Positions 11,329 through 19,699 of a DNA stretch of 64,000 bases are shown here, in pieces (position 1 is the first letter of the stretch; every line of letters starts with the position of its first letter). Position numbers and translations under genes: made by a program. The stretch is from Domibacillus tundrae. Its GTDB lineage: Bacteria; Bacillota; Bacilli; Bacillales; Domibacillaceae. Where the stretch lies: the NCBI RefSeq assembly GCF_000970675.1, contig NZ_LAJA01000006.1, positions 1 to 64,000 on the forward strand, read 5' to 3'. The notes below the pieces were generated by a model. It searched no databases, was not told the DNA's origin, and saw only the letters and a program-made list of their open reading frames with translations.

Positions 11329-11354
11329 AAGGCAGGAATTTCTCATCCTGCCTT
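11329..11354 (-). other. Intercistronic hairpin after araN
   Basis: A 9-bp perfect stem (AAGGCAGGA/TCCTGCCTT) between araN and araP without a clean T run. Such hairpins after binding-protein genes usually protect the upstream message or attenuate downstream transcription. The same arrangement occurs at 24616-24664 and 33268-33301. Confidence 0.65.
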
Positions 11355-11364
11355 CCTATTACGA

Positions 11365-12717
11365 TTAATTGTTTTTGATAGCAGCTTCCGCTTCTTTCAA
11401 CGCTTCTTCTGCCGACTGGGATTGAGATCGTAAGACATTATTAAATACATTTGTTGACAGCTGTTCCTGCACAAGCGGATTTTTCTCCGTAATATTGATC
11501 GAATCAATTTCTTCTCTTATACTAAGGAGCGTATCAAAAATGTCTGTTCCGAAATATTGATAATATTTATTGTCTTCTCGAATTTCAGGTTTTTCCCAAA
11601 CTGTCCACATCGGCGGATCAAATCCCATTACTCTCCACAAGGCTATGTTTCCTTCTTCAGATAATTTTGCGTAGGCAAGAAACTCTTTTGCTAATTCAGG
11701 ATGCTCGGTTTGATTGGTTACGGCTGTACCTGTACCTCCCGCTCCTGCTGAACGGTTTCCATCTTCTGTCCATTTCGGCATTGGACGGATCACCATTTTC
11801 CCTTTTAAATCTGGCATGTAGTCTGTGAAACGCCCCATGTACCACAATGGCATTATTACAGATGCAGCACCGCCGTCGTTCATAAATCCGTAGTATTCTT
11901 CTTCGTGATGTCCGCCGCCTGGTGTAATCTCAGCAATTTTTTCGTCATAAATTAAGCTGCGCATAAATTCAAGTGTTTCAACGTTTGTCTCATTTGAAAT
12001 GGTAACCTCACCATTTTCATCAAAAAAATCAGAACCTTGCTGCTTAATCAATGGCCAATAAGACCAATAATCATTCGTTTCCAGTGTCGTCATAGTAGCG
12101 TCTGTGTTTTCCACTACTTTTTTGCCAGCTGCTACATAATCGTCCCATGTTTGAATAGAATCGATGTCTACGCCTGCTGCATCCATGATTTCTTTGTTGT
12201 AATAAGCAACGGTTGCCCCAACGTGAGTCGGAAGACCGTAATTTTTTCCATCTTTCGAATAAATATCAAAACGCGATTCAATAAATTTATCCTTAACAGG
12301 CTCCACATATTCATTCATCGGAAGAAGCTGTGGCTCTCCCTGCAAATAGTTTGGAAAACGTCCCAGCTCAATATCAACAATATCAGGCGCTCCGGTGCCG
12401 GATTGCAGCGCTAACAGCAAATTATTGTGCATGTTATCGTAAGGATATGCTTCTGCTTTCAATTTAATTGGGCGATCAGGAAACTCTTCGTTCCAGCGAC
12501 TAACGGCATCTTTGTAAATATCAATGTGGAGTGCATTAAATGTCCAAAATTTCAATTCTGTAGCATCTTTAGATTCGCTTCCGATTACCTCTACAGCTTC
12601 CGCGCCTTCAGCATCCTCTGAACCGTCTCCGCCTCCGCCTCCGCCGCCTTTTCCGCATGCTGCCAGAATGACAAACAACATACTAAAAAGCATGACGTAC
12701 AAGCTTCTTTTTTTCAT
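11365..12717 (-). CDS. araN: Arabino-oligosaccharide-binding lipoprotein AraN
   Basis: The extracellular solute-binding subunit of the AraNPQ importer. The signal peptide MKKRSLYVMLFSMLFVILAAC ends in a lipobox (LAAC), so it is anchored to the outer face of the membrane. A Gly-rich and acidic linker follows before the bilobal family-1 binding domain. The start is ATG 12717 behind AGGGGAGAAGGA, giving 450 residues; the same frame is open further up to 12798, but that part overlaps operator sequence and has no lipoprotein logic. First gene of the araN-araP-araQ-abf2 unit. The leader upstream carries several operators and a cre site. Confidence 0.92.
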   Translation of the reverse strand: MKKRSLYVMLFSMLFVILAACGKGGGGGGGDGSEDAEGAEAVEVIGSESKDATELKFWTFNALHIDIYKDAVSRWNEEFPDRPIKLKAEAYPYDNMHNNLLLALQSGTGAPDIVDIELGRFPNYLQGEPQLLPMNEYVEPVKDKFIESRFDIYSKDGKNYGLPTHVGATVAYYNKEIMDAAGVDIDSIQTWDDYVAAGKKVVENTDATMTTLETNDYWSYWPLIKQQGSDFFDENGEVTISNETNVETLEFMRSLIYDEKIAEITPGGGHHEEEYYGFMNDGGAASVIMPLWYMGRFTDYMPDLKGKMVIRPMPKWTEDGNRSAGAGGTGTAVTNQTEHPELAKEFLAYAKLSEEGNIALWRVMGFDPPMWTVWEKPEIREDNKYYQYFGTDIFDTLLSIREEIDSINITEKNPLVQEQLSTNVFNNVLRSQSQSAEEALKEAEAAIKNN

Positions 12718-12757
12718 TTCCTTCTCCCCTTTGCTTAAATAGTTTTCAAGCAGAACA

Positions 12758-12778
12758 TTCATCAACACTGTTGTTGAA
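12758..12778. promoter_or_regulatory. Operator-like palindrome, araN leader (copy 1)
   Basis: A 21-bp odd palindrome TTCA-T-CAACA-C-TGTTG-T-TGAA. A second copy sits at 12886-12906, 128 bp away. The factor is unknown. The pair flanks all the other sites of the araN leader, which suggests DNA looping. Confidence 0.55.
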
Positions 12779-12784
12779 CCTTTT

Positions 12785-12800
12785 CCGTGTACGCACACGG
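12785..12800. promoter_or_regulatory. AraR-type operator, araN leader (proximal)
   Basis: CCGTGTACGCACACGG, a palindrome with one mismatched pair, related to the perfect site at 12829. The centres are 43 bp apart, about four helical turns, consistent with cooperative AraR binding on the same face. Confidence 0.6.
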
Positions 12801-12828
12801 AAAGACTAAATAAGATAACCTTTCTATT

Positions 12829-12842
12829 CGTGTACGTACACG
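12829..12842. promoter_or_regulatory. AraR-type operator, araN leader (distal)
   Basis: Perfect palindrome CGTGTACGTACACG, identical to the operator before abfA (7035-7048). It lies downstream of the predicted araN transcription start, so binding would act as a roadblock. Confidence 0.68.
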
Positions 12843-12866
12843 TCCTTACTTAAGAAAGACCTTTTA

Positions 12867-12880
12867 AGATAACGCTTACA
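12867..12880 (-). promoter_or_regulatory. cre site, araN
   Basis: TGTAAGCGTTATCT on the minus strand agrees with the CcpA consensus TGWNANCGNTNNCA at all but the last base. It lies about 25-35 bp after the predicted start, a position used for repression by glucose. Confidence 0.65.
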
Positions 12881-12885
12881 TTTAG

Positions 12886-12906
12886 TTCAGCAACACTGTT
12901 GATAAA
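12886..12906. promoter_or_regulatory. Operator-like palindrome, araN leader (copy 2)
   Basis: TTCA-G-CAACA-C-TGTTG-A-T, the second copy of the 12758 element. It covers the predicted transcription start site. Confidence 0.55.
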
Positions 12907-12910
12907 TTAA

Positions 12911-12939
12911 ATTTTATCACCCTCAACTTGTACGGTCAA
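12911..12939 (-). promoter_or_regulatory. araN promoter with LacI-type operator
   Basis: TTGACC (12939-12934), 17-bp spacer and TAAAAT (12916-12911) on the minus strand. The -35 box is part of TTGTACGGTCAA (12928-12939), a near-palindrome with a central CG, shared with the regulator's own promoter at 14025-14036. This suggests the adjacent LacI protein binds there. Confidence 0.65.
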
Positions 12940-12965
12940 CCTATTTTTTAGAATATTCGGTTAAA

Positions 12966-13952
12966 TTATATGGATTCTCCTCTAATAATCTCGTGACCTA
13001 AAAGCGGTATGGATATATAGGCATCTCCCTCAATTTTATTCACGATACTTTCAACCGCTTTTTCTCCAATTTGCACAATCGGATATTTCACCGTCGTTAG
13101 GCGCGGCGAAATGTACTTTAGCATATCAATATCATCAAATCCCATGACTCCTGCCTGTTCTGGAATTGCAATGTTTCTTTCTTTTAACAAATTCATCACT
13201 TCCAGCGCATACAAATCTGTAGAACAGACAATGGCTGTTTTTTCAGCCGGATCAAACGAATAAGTTTTCAGTTTTTCTAAATAATCCGCGTCTTTTAATA
13301 CGAGGGGGATAAGGGCTTTATTCAATTGGATACCTTCCATAAATCCAATAAAACGCTCTTCTTGTGTGTAAATATTTGATTTTCCCGCGTATGCCAGAGG
13401 AGGACTTACATAAACGAATTGTTTATACCTCTTTGATACAATATAATCAACCGCTTCTTTCATCGCTTGGCGCTCACGAATTCCGACATATTCCCAATTA
13501 CTTGATATGTAATTGAAAATGGTCACGATCGGTGTATGAAACTTGCTTAAATAAGTGTCAAACTCTTTTCCCTGATTTACTGTAAATAAAATGATTCCAT
13601 CCACTTTGCGATTGACTAAATATTCAATACACGTCCGCTCATTTTCAGGGTTTTTATCCGTTAGTGTAATATAAACAAAATAACCAAGCTCCCTCGCTTT
13701 CTGTTCAATGGCATTCATAAGCTGGGCGAATGAACGATTGTACAAATCAAATAACACAACACCAAGTGTCATTGTTTTTCCCATGACAAGGCTTCTCGCG
13801 GTAAAGTCCGGCTGATAATTCATTTCCTCCGCCACTTTTAGTACTTTGTTTCTGGTTTTTTCACTAATGCCTGTCCGGTTATTAAGCGCTCTATCTACAG
13901 TACCGGCAGAAACGCCGCAAATGGCTGCAATATCTTTAATCGTAACGCGCAT
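12966..13952 (-). CDS. LacI-family transcription regulator of the arabinan operon
   Basis: 328 residues: an N-terminal LacI helix-turn-helix (TIKDIAAICGVSAGTVDRALNNRTGI), the hinge helix (FTARSLVMGK) and a periplasmic-binding-protein-like sugar domain (GVVLFDLYNRSF..., GVMGFDDIDMLKYISPRLTTV). The APAR-like hinge sequence differs slightly from the usual ANxLA. It is divergently placed only in function: it is transcribed in the same direction as araN and sits immediately upstream of it. It is therefore a local regulator, probably sensing arabinose or an oligosaccharide, that acts beside the AraR protein encoded at 20.5 kb. A shared TTGWACGGTCAA element in both promoters suggests autoregulation and control of araN. 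Confidence 0.88.
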   Translation of the reverse strand: MRVTIKDIAAICGVSAGTVDRALNNRTGISEKTRNKVLKVAEEMNYQPDFTARSLVMGKTMTLGVVLFDLYNRSFAQLMNAIEQKARELGYFVYITLTDKNPENERTCIEYLVNRKVDGIILFTVNQGKEFDTYLSKFHTPIVTIFNYISSNWEYVGIRERQAMKEAVDYIVSKRYKQFVYVSPPLAYAGKSNIYTQEERFIGFMEGIQLNKALIPLVLKDADYLEKLKTYSFDPAEKTAIVCSTDLYALEVMNLLKERNIAIPEQAGVMGFDDIDMLKYISPRLTTVKYPIVQIGEKAVESIVNKIEGDAYISIPLLGHEIIRGESI

Positions 13953-14007
13953 TTTTTATTCCCCCTTCGACTGATGCTTTACTTCAATTGTAATAAAGAT
14001 TTCTAAT

Positions 14008-14036
14008 ACTTTATTATACTTCACTTGAACGGTCAA
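14008..14036 (-). promoter_or_regulatory. Promoter of the LacI regulator, with operator
   Basis: TTGACC (14036-14031), 17-bp spacer, TAAAGT (14013-14008). TTGAACGGTCAA (14025-14036) covers the -35 region and matches the araN site at 10 or more of 12 bases. Confidence 0.65.
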
Positions 14037-14060
14037 ATTGTATCTTTTTGGTTTATAAAA

Positions 14061-14094
14061 GAAAACATGGATGCGAATTGCACCCATGTTTTCT
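14061..14094 (-). terminator. Terminator of the araA-galM-araM unit
   Basis: Stem AAAACATGGRTGC/GCAYCCATGTTTT with a T run on the minus strand, starting right at the araM stop codon. Confidence 0.8.
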
Positions 14095-15168
14095 TTAAAT
14101 CCCTTGTTCATTTATGTAGCGAAGCATTGTATATCGGTCTCGCAGCGTATGTGCTTCACGCAAACTTGTTTCTACCAATTCAGACCCAATGCCCAAGTCT
14201 GCCGGCGCAATAGGGGCACCAACTTTTTTAAGAAGCCTGGTGATTTCAGCGGGATCCGGAATGAATTCAATACCAGCTTGAGTTGGAAGTTGCGCTGCTT
14301 TCTCCTTGTACGTACGAGCAATAAGAGCAGTAGCCGCTGCCACTTTAGCACCATGGAGTACTTGAGGACGCCCTTCTCGAATAAAGTTCATTTCCCAATA
14401 ATGAGAAAGATGGTGCTCTCCTCCAGAAGCCGGATGTGACTGTCCGAACATGAGCATAGCGATGCCCGATTCAATAAGCGCATCCATTAAAATACGGATA
14501 CCTTCTTCTTCTTTTCCAGAAATTTGGTCGACATTTTCAACGCACTGATTCAGCACACGCTCAGTGATAGCAGCTGCTTCTTCTGAATATGGCTCTCCGG
14601 CCGTCGCATGGCCAAATTTCCAATCTGCCAGTGAAGTGAACTTAGCCAGCATATCACCAAATCCGGCTGCGATCATCTCATCCGGCGCATTCATTAAAAC
14701 AGATATATCCGCAAATAAAGCATGCGGGGACACAGCTTTAAACGTTTTCTTCATCCCACGTACAATAAGGGGTGCCCCGACAGAGGTGAAACCGTCCACG
14801 GATGGAGCCGTCGGAATTGAAACAAACGGAATGCCGGTCTTGTCACTGCAAAAGCGAGTAATATCATGAATAGTGCCGGAGCCGACCGCAATTAAAACGT
14901 CCGTTTCTTTGTTGATATCAATCAATGCCTGCATGATGGACACTTCGTCCGCTTTTACATCTCCGTTCTGGTCAGGTTCAATCAAGCATGTGCGAACTGC
15001 AAGAGATTTTGCATGTAATTGCTCGGTTAATGAATCTCCAGCTGCCTTTTGTGTTTTTTCGTCAGCAACAATTAGGATGTTTTCCCATTTTTTATCCGCA
15101 GCATAATTCGCGCATTGCTTAAAAGCGTCCCGTTCAATGATGATCTTTTCAATAGCAGAATAAGTCAT
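14095..15168 (-). CDS. araM: AraM, sn-glycerol-1-phosphate dehydrogenase family
   Basis: 357 residues of the EgsA/AraM branch of the iron-ADH-like superfamily. In B. subtilis AraM is a Ni-dependent NAD(P)-linked glycerol-1-phosphate dehydrogenase that reduces dihydroxyacetone phosphate. The nucleotide motif AVGSGTIHDITR, SIPTAPSVDGFTS, the metal-binding Asp in GFGDMLAKFTS and the His residues in GGEHHLSHYWE and LHGAKV are visible. It is the last gene of the ara unit, as in the B. subtilis araABDLMNPQ operon, and lies 3 bp after the epimerase gene. Why an archaeal-type lipid precursor enzyme is kept in arabinose operons is not settled. Confidence 0.9.
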   Translation of the reverse strand: MTYSAIEKIIIERDAFKQCANYAADKKWENILIVADEKTQKAAGDSLTEQLHAKSLAVRTCLIEPDQNGDVKADEVSIMQALIDINKETDVLIAVGSGTIHDITRFCSDKTGIPFVSIPTAPSVDGFTSVGAPLIVRGMKKTFKAVSPHALFADISVLMNAPDEMIAAGFGDMLAKFTSLADWKFGHATAGEPYSEEAAAITERVLNQCVENVDQISGKEEEGIRILMDALIESGIAMLMFGQSHPASGGEHHLSHYWEMNFIREGRPQVLHGAKVAAATALIARTYKEKAAQLPTQAGIEFIPDPAEITRLLKKVGAPIAPADLGIGSELVETSLREAHTLRDRYTMLRYINEQGI

Positions 15169-15171
15169 TTC

Positions 15172-16191
15172 TCATTCACCTTTCCTTGTCGAAAATCGGT
15201 ATACAGTCCTTGATACGTATCGTTCGTCTTTTGTGAGAGTGCTTTGCGGAAATTGCGGATGATGAATGGAATCCGGCAGCCCTTGTGTTTCAAGACATAG
15301 TCCGGCATATTTATAGGACTCTCCTCCATTTAGCGGCACACCTTCTGTGATCTGTGTTCCAGCATATAAAACGACACAGTTCTGATCTGTTTTGATGCTG
15401 AGTACACGGCCGCTCGGTTCATCTGACAGCGTAATGTCTCCGTTTCCGCTCAAGACAAATGGATGGTCGTATCCTTCGCCTGCCAGCTTGTTTTGCGGGT
15501 CATCAGATTCCACACCTGTTTGAATAGGCTGGCCGCGCCGGAAATCAAAGGATGTGCCTTCAACAGGCTGAAGCGTGCCTGTCGGCAGAAGCTGATCATT
15601 TAGTTCCGCGTACTGATCGCTGTCGATCTGAAGTACGTGATCTGTAATGTCCCATTTTAAGCCGCCGCTTAAATTAAAGTACGTATGATTTGTCATATTT
15701 AAAAGAGTCGGCGCATCCGACACGGCTTCGTACTGAATGGCAAACTCATTTTCATCGTTTAATGTATACGTGACAGCTACTTTCACATTTCCGGGATATC
15801 CGCCGTCTCCATCCGGGCTTTCATAGGTAAACCGAACACCGCCAGCGATGCATTCAGATTGCCAGATGGCCTTATCAAACCCTGTTTTTCCGCCGTGCAG
15901 GTGATTGTTTCCATCATTTTGTTCAAGTGCATACGTTTGGCCGTCCAGCTCAAATGAACCACCGCTAATCCGCCCGGCAAAGCGGCCAATGACGGCACCC
16001 AAATACCAAGGATTGTCTGCATATTGATCAATGTTTTCATAACCGAGTACAACATTTTCAAGATGCCCTTCACGATCCGGCACGATGATTTTTGTAATAA
16101 TGCATCCGTAATCAAGAAAAGACACTTCCATGCCATTTTTGTTTCTTAAAGTAAATTCTTTAATATTTGTTCCATTTATCTTTCCTGCCAT
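15172..16191 (-). CDS. galM: Aldose 1-epimerase (mutarotase)
   Basis: A GalM-family mutarotase that interconverts the alpha and beta anomers of aldoses, here probably L-arabinose. The catalytic His in NNHLHGGKTGFDK and MTNHTYFNLSG, the substrate Asp/Phe segment EGTSFDFR and the general-base Glu in LCLETQGLPDS are visible. The start is ATG 16191 with AAAGGAG upstream (339 residues); the frame is open further upstream but lacks a site. It sits between araA and araM, so it would feed the right anomer to arabinose isomerase. Length and motifs are normal. Confidence 0.9.
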   Translation of the reverse strand: MAGKINGTNIKEFTLRNKNGMEVSFLDYGCIITKIIVPDREGHLENVVLGYENIDQYADNPWYLGAVIGRFAGRISGGSFELDGQTYALEQNDGNNHLHGGKTGFDKAIWQSECIAGGVRFTYESPDGDGGYPGNVKVAVTYTLNDENEFAIQYEAVSDAPTLLNMTNHTYFNLSGGLKWDITDHVLQIDSDQYAELNDQLLPTGTLQPVEGTSFDFRRGQPIQTGVESDDPQNKLAGEGYDHPFVLSGNGDITLSDEPSGRVLSIKTDQNCVVLYAGTQITEGVPLNGGESYKYAGLCLETQGLPDSIHHPQFPQSTLTKDERYVSRTVYRFSTRKGE

Positions 16192-16254
16192 ATTCTCCAC
16201 TCCTTTTAGTAGAAGAAAAGGCCGGCTCACGAATGAGACAGCCTTTTCCATTGA

Positions 16255-17727
16255 TTATTTCCAGATTGCTTCTCCCCACTTCAATTCGTTACGCAGCTGG
16301 GACGTTTTCGTGTCGTTATCAATAATGACACATTCAATTCCCGCCATCTCCGCAAAGTCATACAGCTGTTCCGCACTGACGGCGAATGACAGAACCGTAT
16401 GATGAGCCCCTCCGGCATAAATCCATGATTCTGTTGCGGTTTTTAAAGACGGCTGCGGTTTCCAGAGCACTTTAGCAACCGGAAGATTTGGTGTTTCTTT
16501 CGGTGACTCAACCGCGTCAACCACATTCACAATTAATCGGTAGCGCCCGCCCATTTCCACAAGAGACGCATTGACAGCTTGTCCGCTCATGCCGTCAAAC
16601 ACAAGACGTGCCGGATCTGCTTTGCCGCCGATTGACAGTGGATTAACGACGATACGCGGCTTAGAAGCAGCAACAGTCGGACACACTTCAAGCATATGCG
16701 AGCCGAGAATCATTTCGTTGCCTTCTTCTAAATGGTATGTGTAATCTTCCATAAATGACGTTTGCTTATTGCCGGCCGCGATTTTCATCATGCGAAGAAG
16801 TGCCGCTGTGCGCCAGTCGCCTTCACCCGCAAACCCGTAGCCATCTGCCATTAGGCGCTGCGCCGCAAGACCCGGCAGCTGCTTCATGCCGTGCAGATCT
16901 TCAAAATTTGTTGTAAAGGCGTTGTAGTCCCCTTTTTCCAAGAAAGAACGCAAACCGATTTCAATGCGCGCCTGCTCTTTAATGGCCGCACTGATTTCAT
17001 CACTTTCTTCAAAATCATATTGTTGTTTGTATTCTGCATAGACAGACTCGACCTGGTCATCTGTGATCGCGTTCATTTCCTCAACAAGATCCCCAATGCC
17101 GTAATAGTCGACGACCCAGCCGAATTTAATTTGCGCTTCTACTTTATCGCCGTCTGTTACCGCAACGTTCCGCATGTTGTCACCAAAACGGGCGACTCGA
17201 ATATTTGGTCCTTCCGTCACAGCAACAGCGACCTTCATCCAGTCGCTAATGTCTTTCTTGACGGATTCATTTTGCCAGTGGCCGACGATCACTTTGCGGC
17301 CGATCTGCATACGGGTGCCGATAAATCCGTACTCCCGGTCACCGTGCGCCGCCTGATTTAAGTTCATGAAATCCATATCAATGCTGCTCCACGGGATGTC
17401 ACGGTTAAATTGTGTATGCAAATGAAGAAGCGGCTTTTGAAGGGCTTTTAAGCCGGCAATCCACATTTTCGCCGGTGAAAATGTATGCATCCATGTAATG
17501 ACACCAGCACAATTTTCATCGCTGTTTGCCCGTTGCATAAGCTGATGAATATGAGCGGATGTTGTCAGTACTTCTTTAAACACGACCGGATAAGAAAGCG
17601 ATCCTCCTTCATTTAAACCGTTCACGACTTCTTCTGAATTTTTTTGCACCTCTTTTAGTGTTTCTTCACCGTACAGGTGCTGGCTTCCTGTAACAAACCA
17701 AAATTCTTTCTTATCTGTTGTTAACAT
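16255..17727 (-). CDS. araA: L-arabinose isomerase
   Basis: Converts L-arabinose to L-ribulose, the first cytoplasmic step of the pathway. 490 residues from ATG 17727, which has GGGAG eight bases upstream; GTG 17736 is too close to that site. Family motifs include FWFVTGSQHLYGEE, VITWMHTFSPAKMWI, HTQFNRDIPW, the metal-binding Glu in GFAGEGDWRTAAL and the His in ILGSHMLEVCP and GGAHHTVLSF. Full length. In the same unit as galM and araM, but the normal neighbour araB is broken and the kinase function is supplied by the gene just upstream. Confidence 0.95.
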   Translation of the reverse strand: MLTTDKKEFWFVTGSQHLYGEETLKEVQKNSEEVVNGLNEGGSLSYPVVFKEVLTTSAHIHQLMQRANSDENCAGVITWMHTFSPAKMWIAGLKALQKPLLHLHTQFNRDIPWSSIDMDFMNLNQAAHGDREYGFIGTRMQIGRKVIVGHWQNESVKKDISDWMKVAVAVTEGPNIRVARFGDNMRNVAVTDGDKVEAQIKFGWVVDYYGIGDLVEEMNAITDDQVESVYAEYKQQYDFEESDEISAAIKEQARIEIGLRSFLEKGDYNAFTTNFEDLHGMKQLPGLAAQRLMADGYGFAGEGDWRTAALLRMMKIAAGNKQTSFMEDYTYHLEEGNEMILGSHMLEVCPTVAASKPRIVVNPLSIGGKADPARLVFDGMSGQAVNASLVEMGGRYRLIVNVVDAVESPKETPNLPVAKVLWKPQPSLKTATESWIYAGGAHHTVLSFAVSAEQLYDFAEMAGIECVIIDNDTKTSQLRNELKWGEAIWK

Positions 17728-17745
17728 GCTTCTCACTCCCTTGAT

Positions 17746-17850
17746 TTATTTCTGCCCATAATAGGCACTTTTACCATGTTTGGGTAATCCAAGCTTGGCT
17801 TGAAAAACTTCTTCTTTAATCCGTTCTAACAAAGCTGCTCTACCTTCTTC
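17746..17850 (-). pseudogene. araD mini-relic (N- and C-terminal ends joined)
   Basis: Between araK and araA a 35-codon frame reads ALLERIKEEVFQAKLGLPKHG and then KSAYYGQK, stop. The first part matches the start of AraD (compare [20 protein letters not shown] in the intact copy). The second matches its last residues ([13 protein letters not shown]). The two meet at KHG, a motif found near both ends of AraD, so a deletion between short repeats removed about 200 codons. It comes from a different araD than the intact one at 19700, probably one that arrived with araK. Confidence 0.75.
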
Positions 17851-19460
17851 TAAATTATTAAACTATCAATAGCTGCTTGCTCGATTGTAAGTCCTTGTTT
17901 ATAACGATTGATAAAGACTTCAAAGCCTTCAACATCTTTTTCGTCTGCATCTACTTTCACACCATCATTGTAAACAAATACCTTTTTATCAAGATATTCT
18001 TCCAATGATTCATTTTCTTCTCTATTGTTCATAAAGGATGCAAGCAAAGCAATCCCCCATGCACCGCCTTCACCAGCAGTTTCCATAACAGATACAGGCG
18101 CATTCATAGCTGCGGCCATTATCTTCTGTCCAGCACCTTTGGTCTTAAACAGACCTCCATGTCCCAATATTTTATCGATCTCAATATTTTCTTCATTTAA
18201 CAGAATATCCATTCCGATTTTCAGAGCTCCAAGTGCTGAGAATAAATGTACGCGCATAAAGTTTGCAAGATTGAAATTACTTTCTGGTGAACGTACGAAT
18301 AATGGCCGGCCTTCTCTCATCCCTGTAATATTCTCACCAGAATAATAGCCGTAAGACAATAGTCCTCCGCAATCCCTATCCCCTTCAAGAGCCTTATTGA
18401 ATAAGATTTCAAATATTTTTTCTGTATTTACTTTACAACCCAGAACTTCTGAAAACTCACGGAAAAGCTTTATCCAAGCATTTATATCAGAGGAACAGTT
18501 ATTCGCATGAACCATACCGACTAAACTTCCAGAAGGCGTGGTAACCAGATCGATTTCTGGATGAATCTTTTTCAATTCTTTTTCCAGCACGATCATAGCA
18601 AACACTGAAGTTCCTGCTGAAACATTTCCTGTACGTTCAGCAACGCTGTTGGTTGCGACCATACCAGTTCCTGCGTCGCCTTCTGGAGGACAAAGTGGAA
18701 TGCCAGCTTGAAGGTTCCCGCTCACATCTAATAGCTTTGCTCCTTCTTCTGATAATTGCCCAGCTTCACCGCCAGCTAGTATAGCCTGTGGTAAAATCTC
18801 TTCTAATTCCCATGGATAATTCTTTTCACTGATCAAATCATCAAAATCTTGAATCATCCTTGTATCATAATTCTTTGTTTTCACATCAATTGGAAACATG
18901 CCGGAAGCATCTCCAACTCCTAAAACTTTTTTTCCAGATAACTTCCAGTGAATATAGCCAGCTAGTGTTGTGAAGAAATCAATATTTTCTACATGTTCTT
19001 CTTCATTTATAATTGCTTGATACAAATGAGCAATACTCCATCTTTGTGGGATATTATAATTGAAAAGCTCTGTTAATTTTTTTTCTGCTTGTTCAGTGAT
19101 CGAATTCCTCCAGGTACGAAATGGAACCAACGACTCTCCATCTTTGTTAAACGCCATATAGCCGTGCATCATCGCACTAAAGCCAATTGCGCCAACCTTT
19201 TGAAGAGTTACACCATACTTTTCTTTCACTTCAGCTGCCATCTCTTGATAACTTATTTGCAGACCCTTCCAAATATCACCAAGAGAATATGTCCATATCC
19301 CCTCTTCCAAGCGATTCTCCCATTCGTAGCTTCCAGAAGCTATTGGTGAATGATCAGAATCGATCAAAACTGCCTTGATACGAGTAGAACCAAATTCAAT
19401 ACCTAAAGCTGTTCGACTGTTAGCGATATCAGCTTTTATTAGATCCAGCTTATTAGTCAT
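17850..19460 (-). CDS. araK: FGGY-family ribulokinase, non-canonical type
   Basis: An FGGY sugar kinase of 536 residues. By context it phosphorylates L-ribulose to L-ribulose 5-phosphate. The N-terminal ATPase motif [14 protein letters not shown], the central [15 protein letters not shown] and the C-terminal [23 protein letters not shown] are visible. It is clearly unlike the AraB whose stub lies just upstream ([14 protein letters not shown]). It resembles the AraK/xylulokinase-like branch known from Clostridia. Its codons are more A/T-rich than araA and araD on either side. With the two relics at its borders, this points to acquisition by transfer and replacement of araB. Substrate assignment is by context. 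Confidence 0.8.
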   Translation of the reverse strand: MTNKLDLIKADIANSRTALGIEFGSTRIKAVLIDSDHSPIASGSYEWENRLEEGIWTYSLGDIWKGLQISYQEMAAEVKEKYGVTLQKVGAIGFSAMMHGYMAFNKDGESLVPFRTWRNSITEQAEKKLTELFNYNIPQRWSIAHLYQAIINEEEHVENIDFFTTLAGYIHWKLSGKKVLGVGDASGMFPIDVKTKNYDTRMIQDFDDLISEKNYPWELEEILPQAILAGGEAGQLSEEGAKLLDVSGNLQAGIPLCPPEGDAGTGMVATNSVAERTGNVSAGTSVFAMIVLEKELKKIHPEIDLVTTPSGSLVGMVHANNCSSDINAWIKLFREFSEVLGCKVNTEKIFEILFNKALEGDRDCGGLLSYGYYSGENITGMREGRPLFVRSPESNFNLANFMRVHLFSALGALKIGMDILLNEENIEIDKILGHGGLFKTKGAGQKIMAAAMNAPVSVMETAGEGGAWGIALLASFMNNREENESLEEYLDKKVFVYNDGVKVDADEKDVEGFEVFINRYKQGLTIEQAAIDSLII

Positions 19461-19486
19461 TCAGCCACTTCCTTTTGATCAATAAT

Positions 19487-19693
19487 TTATGATTCTTCAT
19501 TATAATCTGCTCGATGCTGAAGCGCCCATTAATGGCCAAGCTTTACACTTGAACCTGGAAGCTCCTTATCAATGACGCCATGCCGGTAAGGTGTTACGTG
19601 GTCTGCGACTTCGCGTCCATCTTTTAATAACACAAGCACTGCACGTCCTGACTGCGTTCCATAGTCAACACCAATCGTATATTTTTCTGTCAT
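19487..19693 (-). pseudogene. araB: araB (canonical ribulokinase) N-terminal stub
   Basis: From ATG 19693 the frame reads [37 protein letters not shown] and, after an in-frame TAA at codon 55 (19531-19529), WALQHRADY, which is the start of canonical bacterial AraB. After codon 69 the similarity stops and the araK gene begins. About 490 codons are missing. The stub sits 6 bp after araD, the place araB would have in an araDBA operon. Confidence 0.88.
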
Positions 19694-19699
19694 ATTGGT

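Noticed and set aside
11365-12798. AraN starting at 12798
   Set aside because: The extra 27 codons overlap an operator, lack a ribosome site and would put residues in front of a normal lipoprotein signal; ATG 12717 has a strong site.
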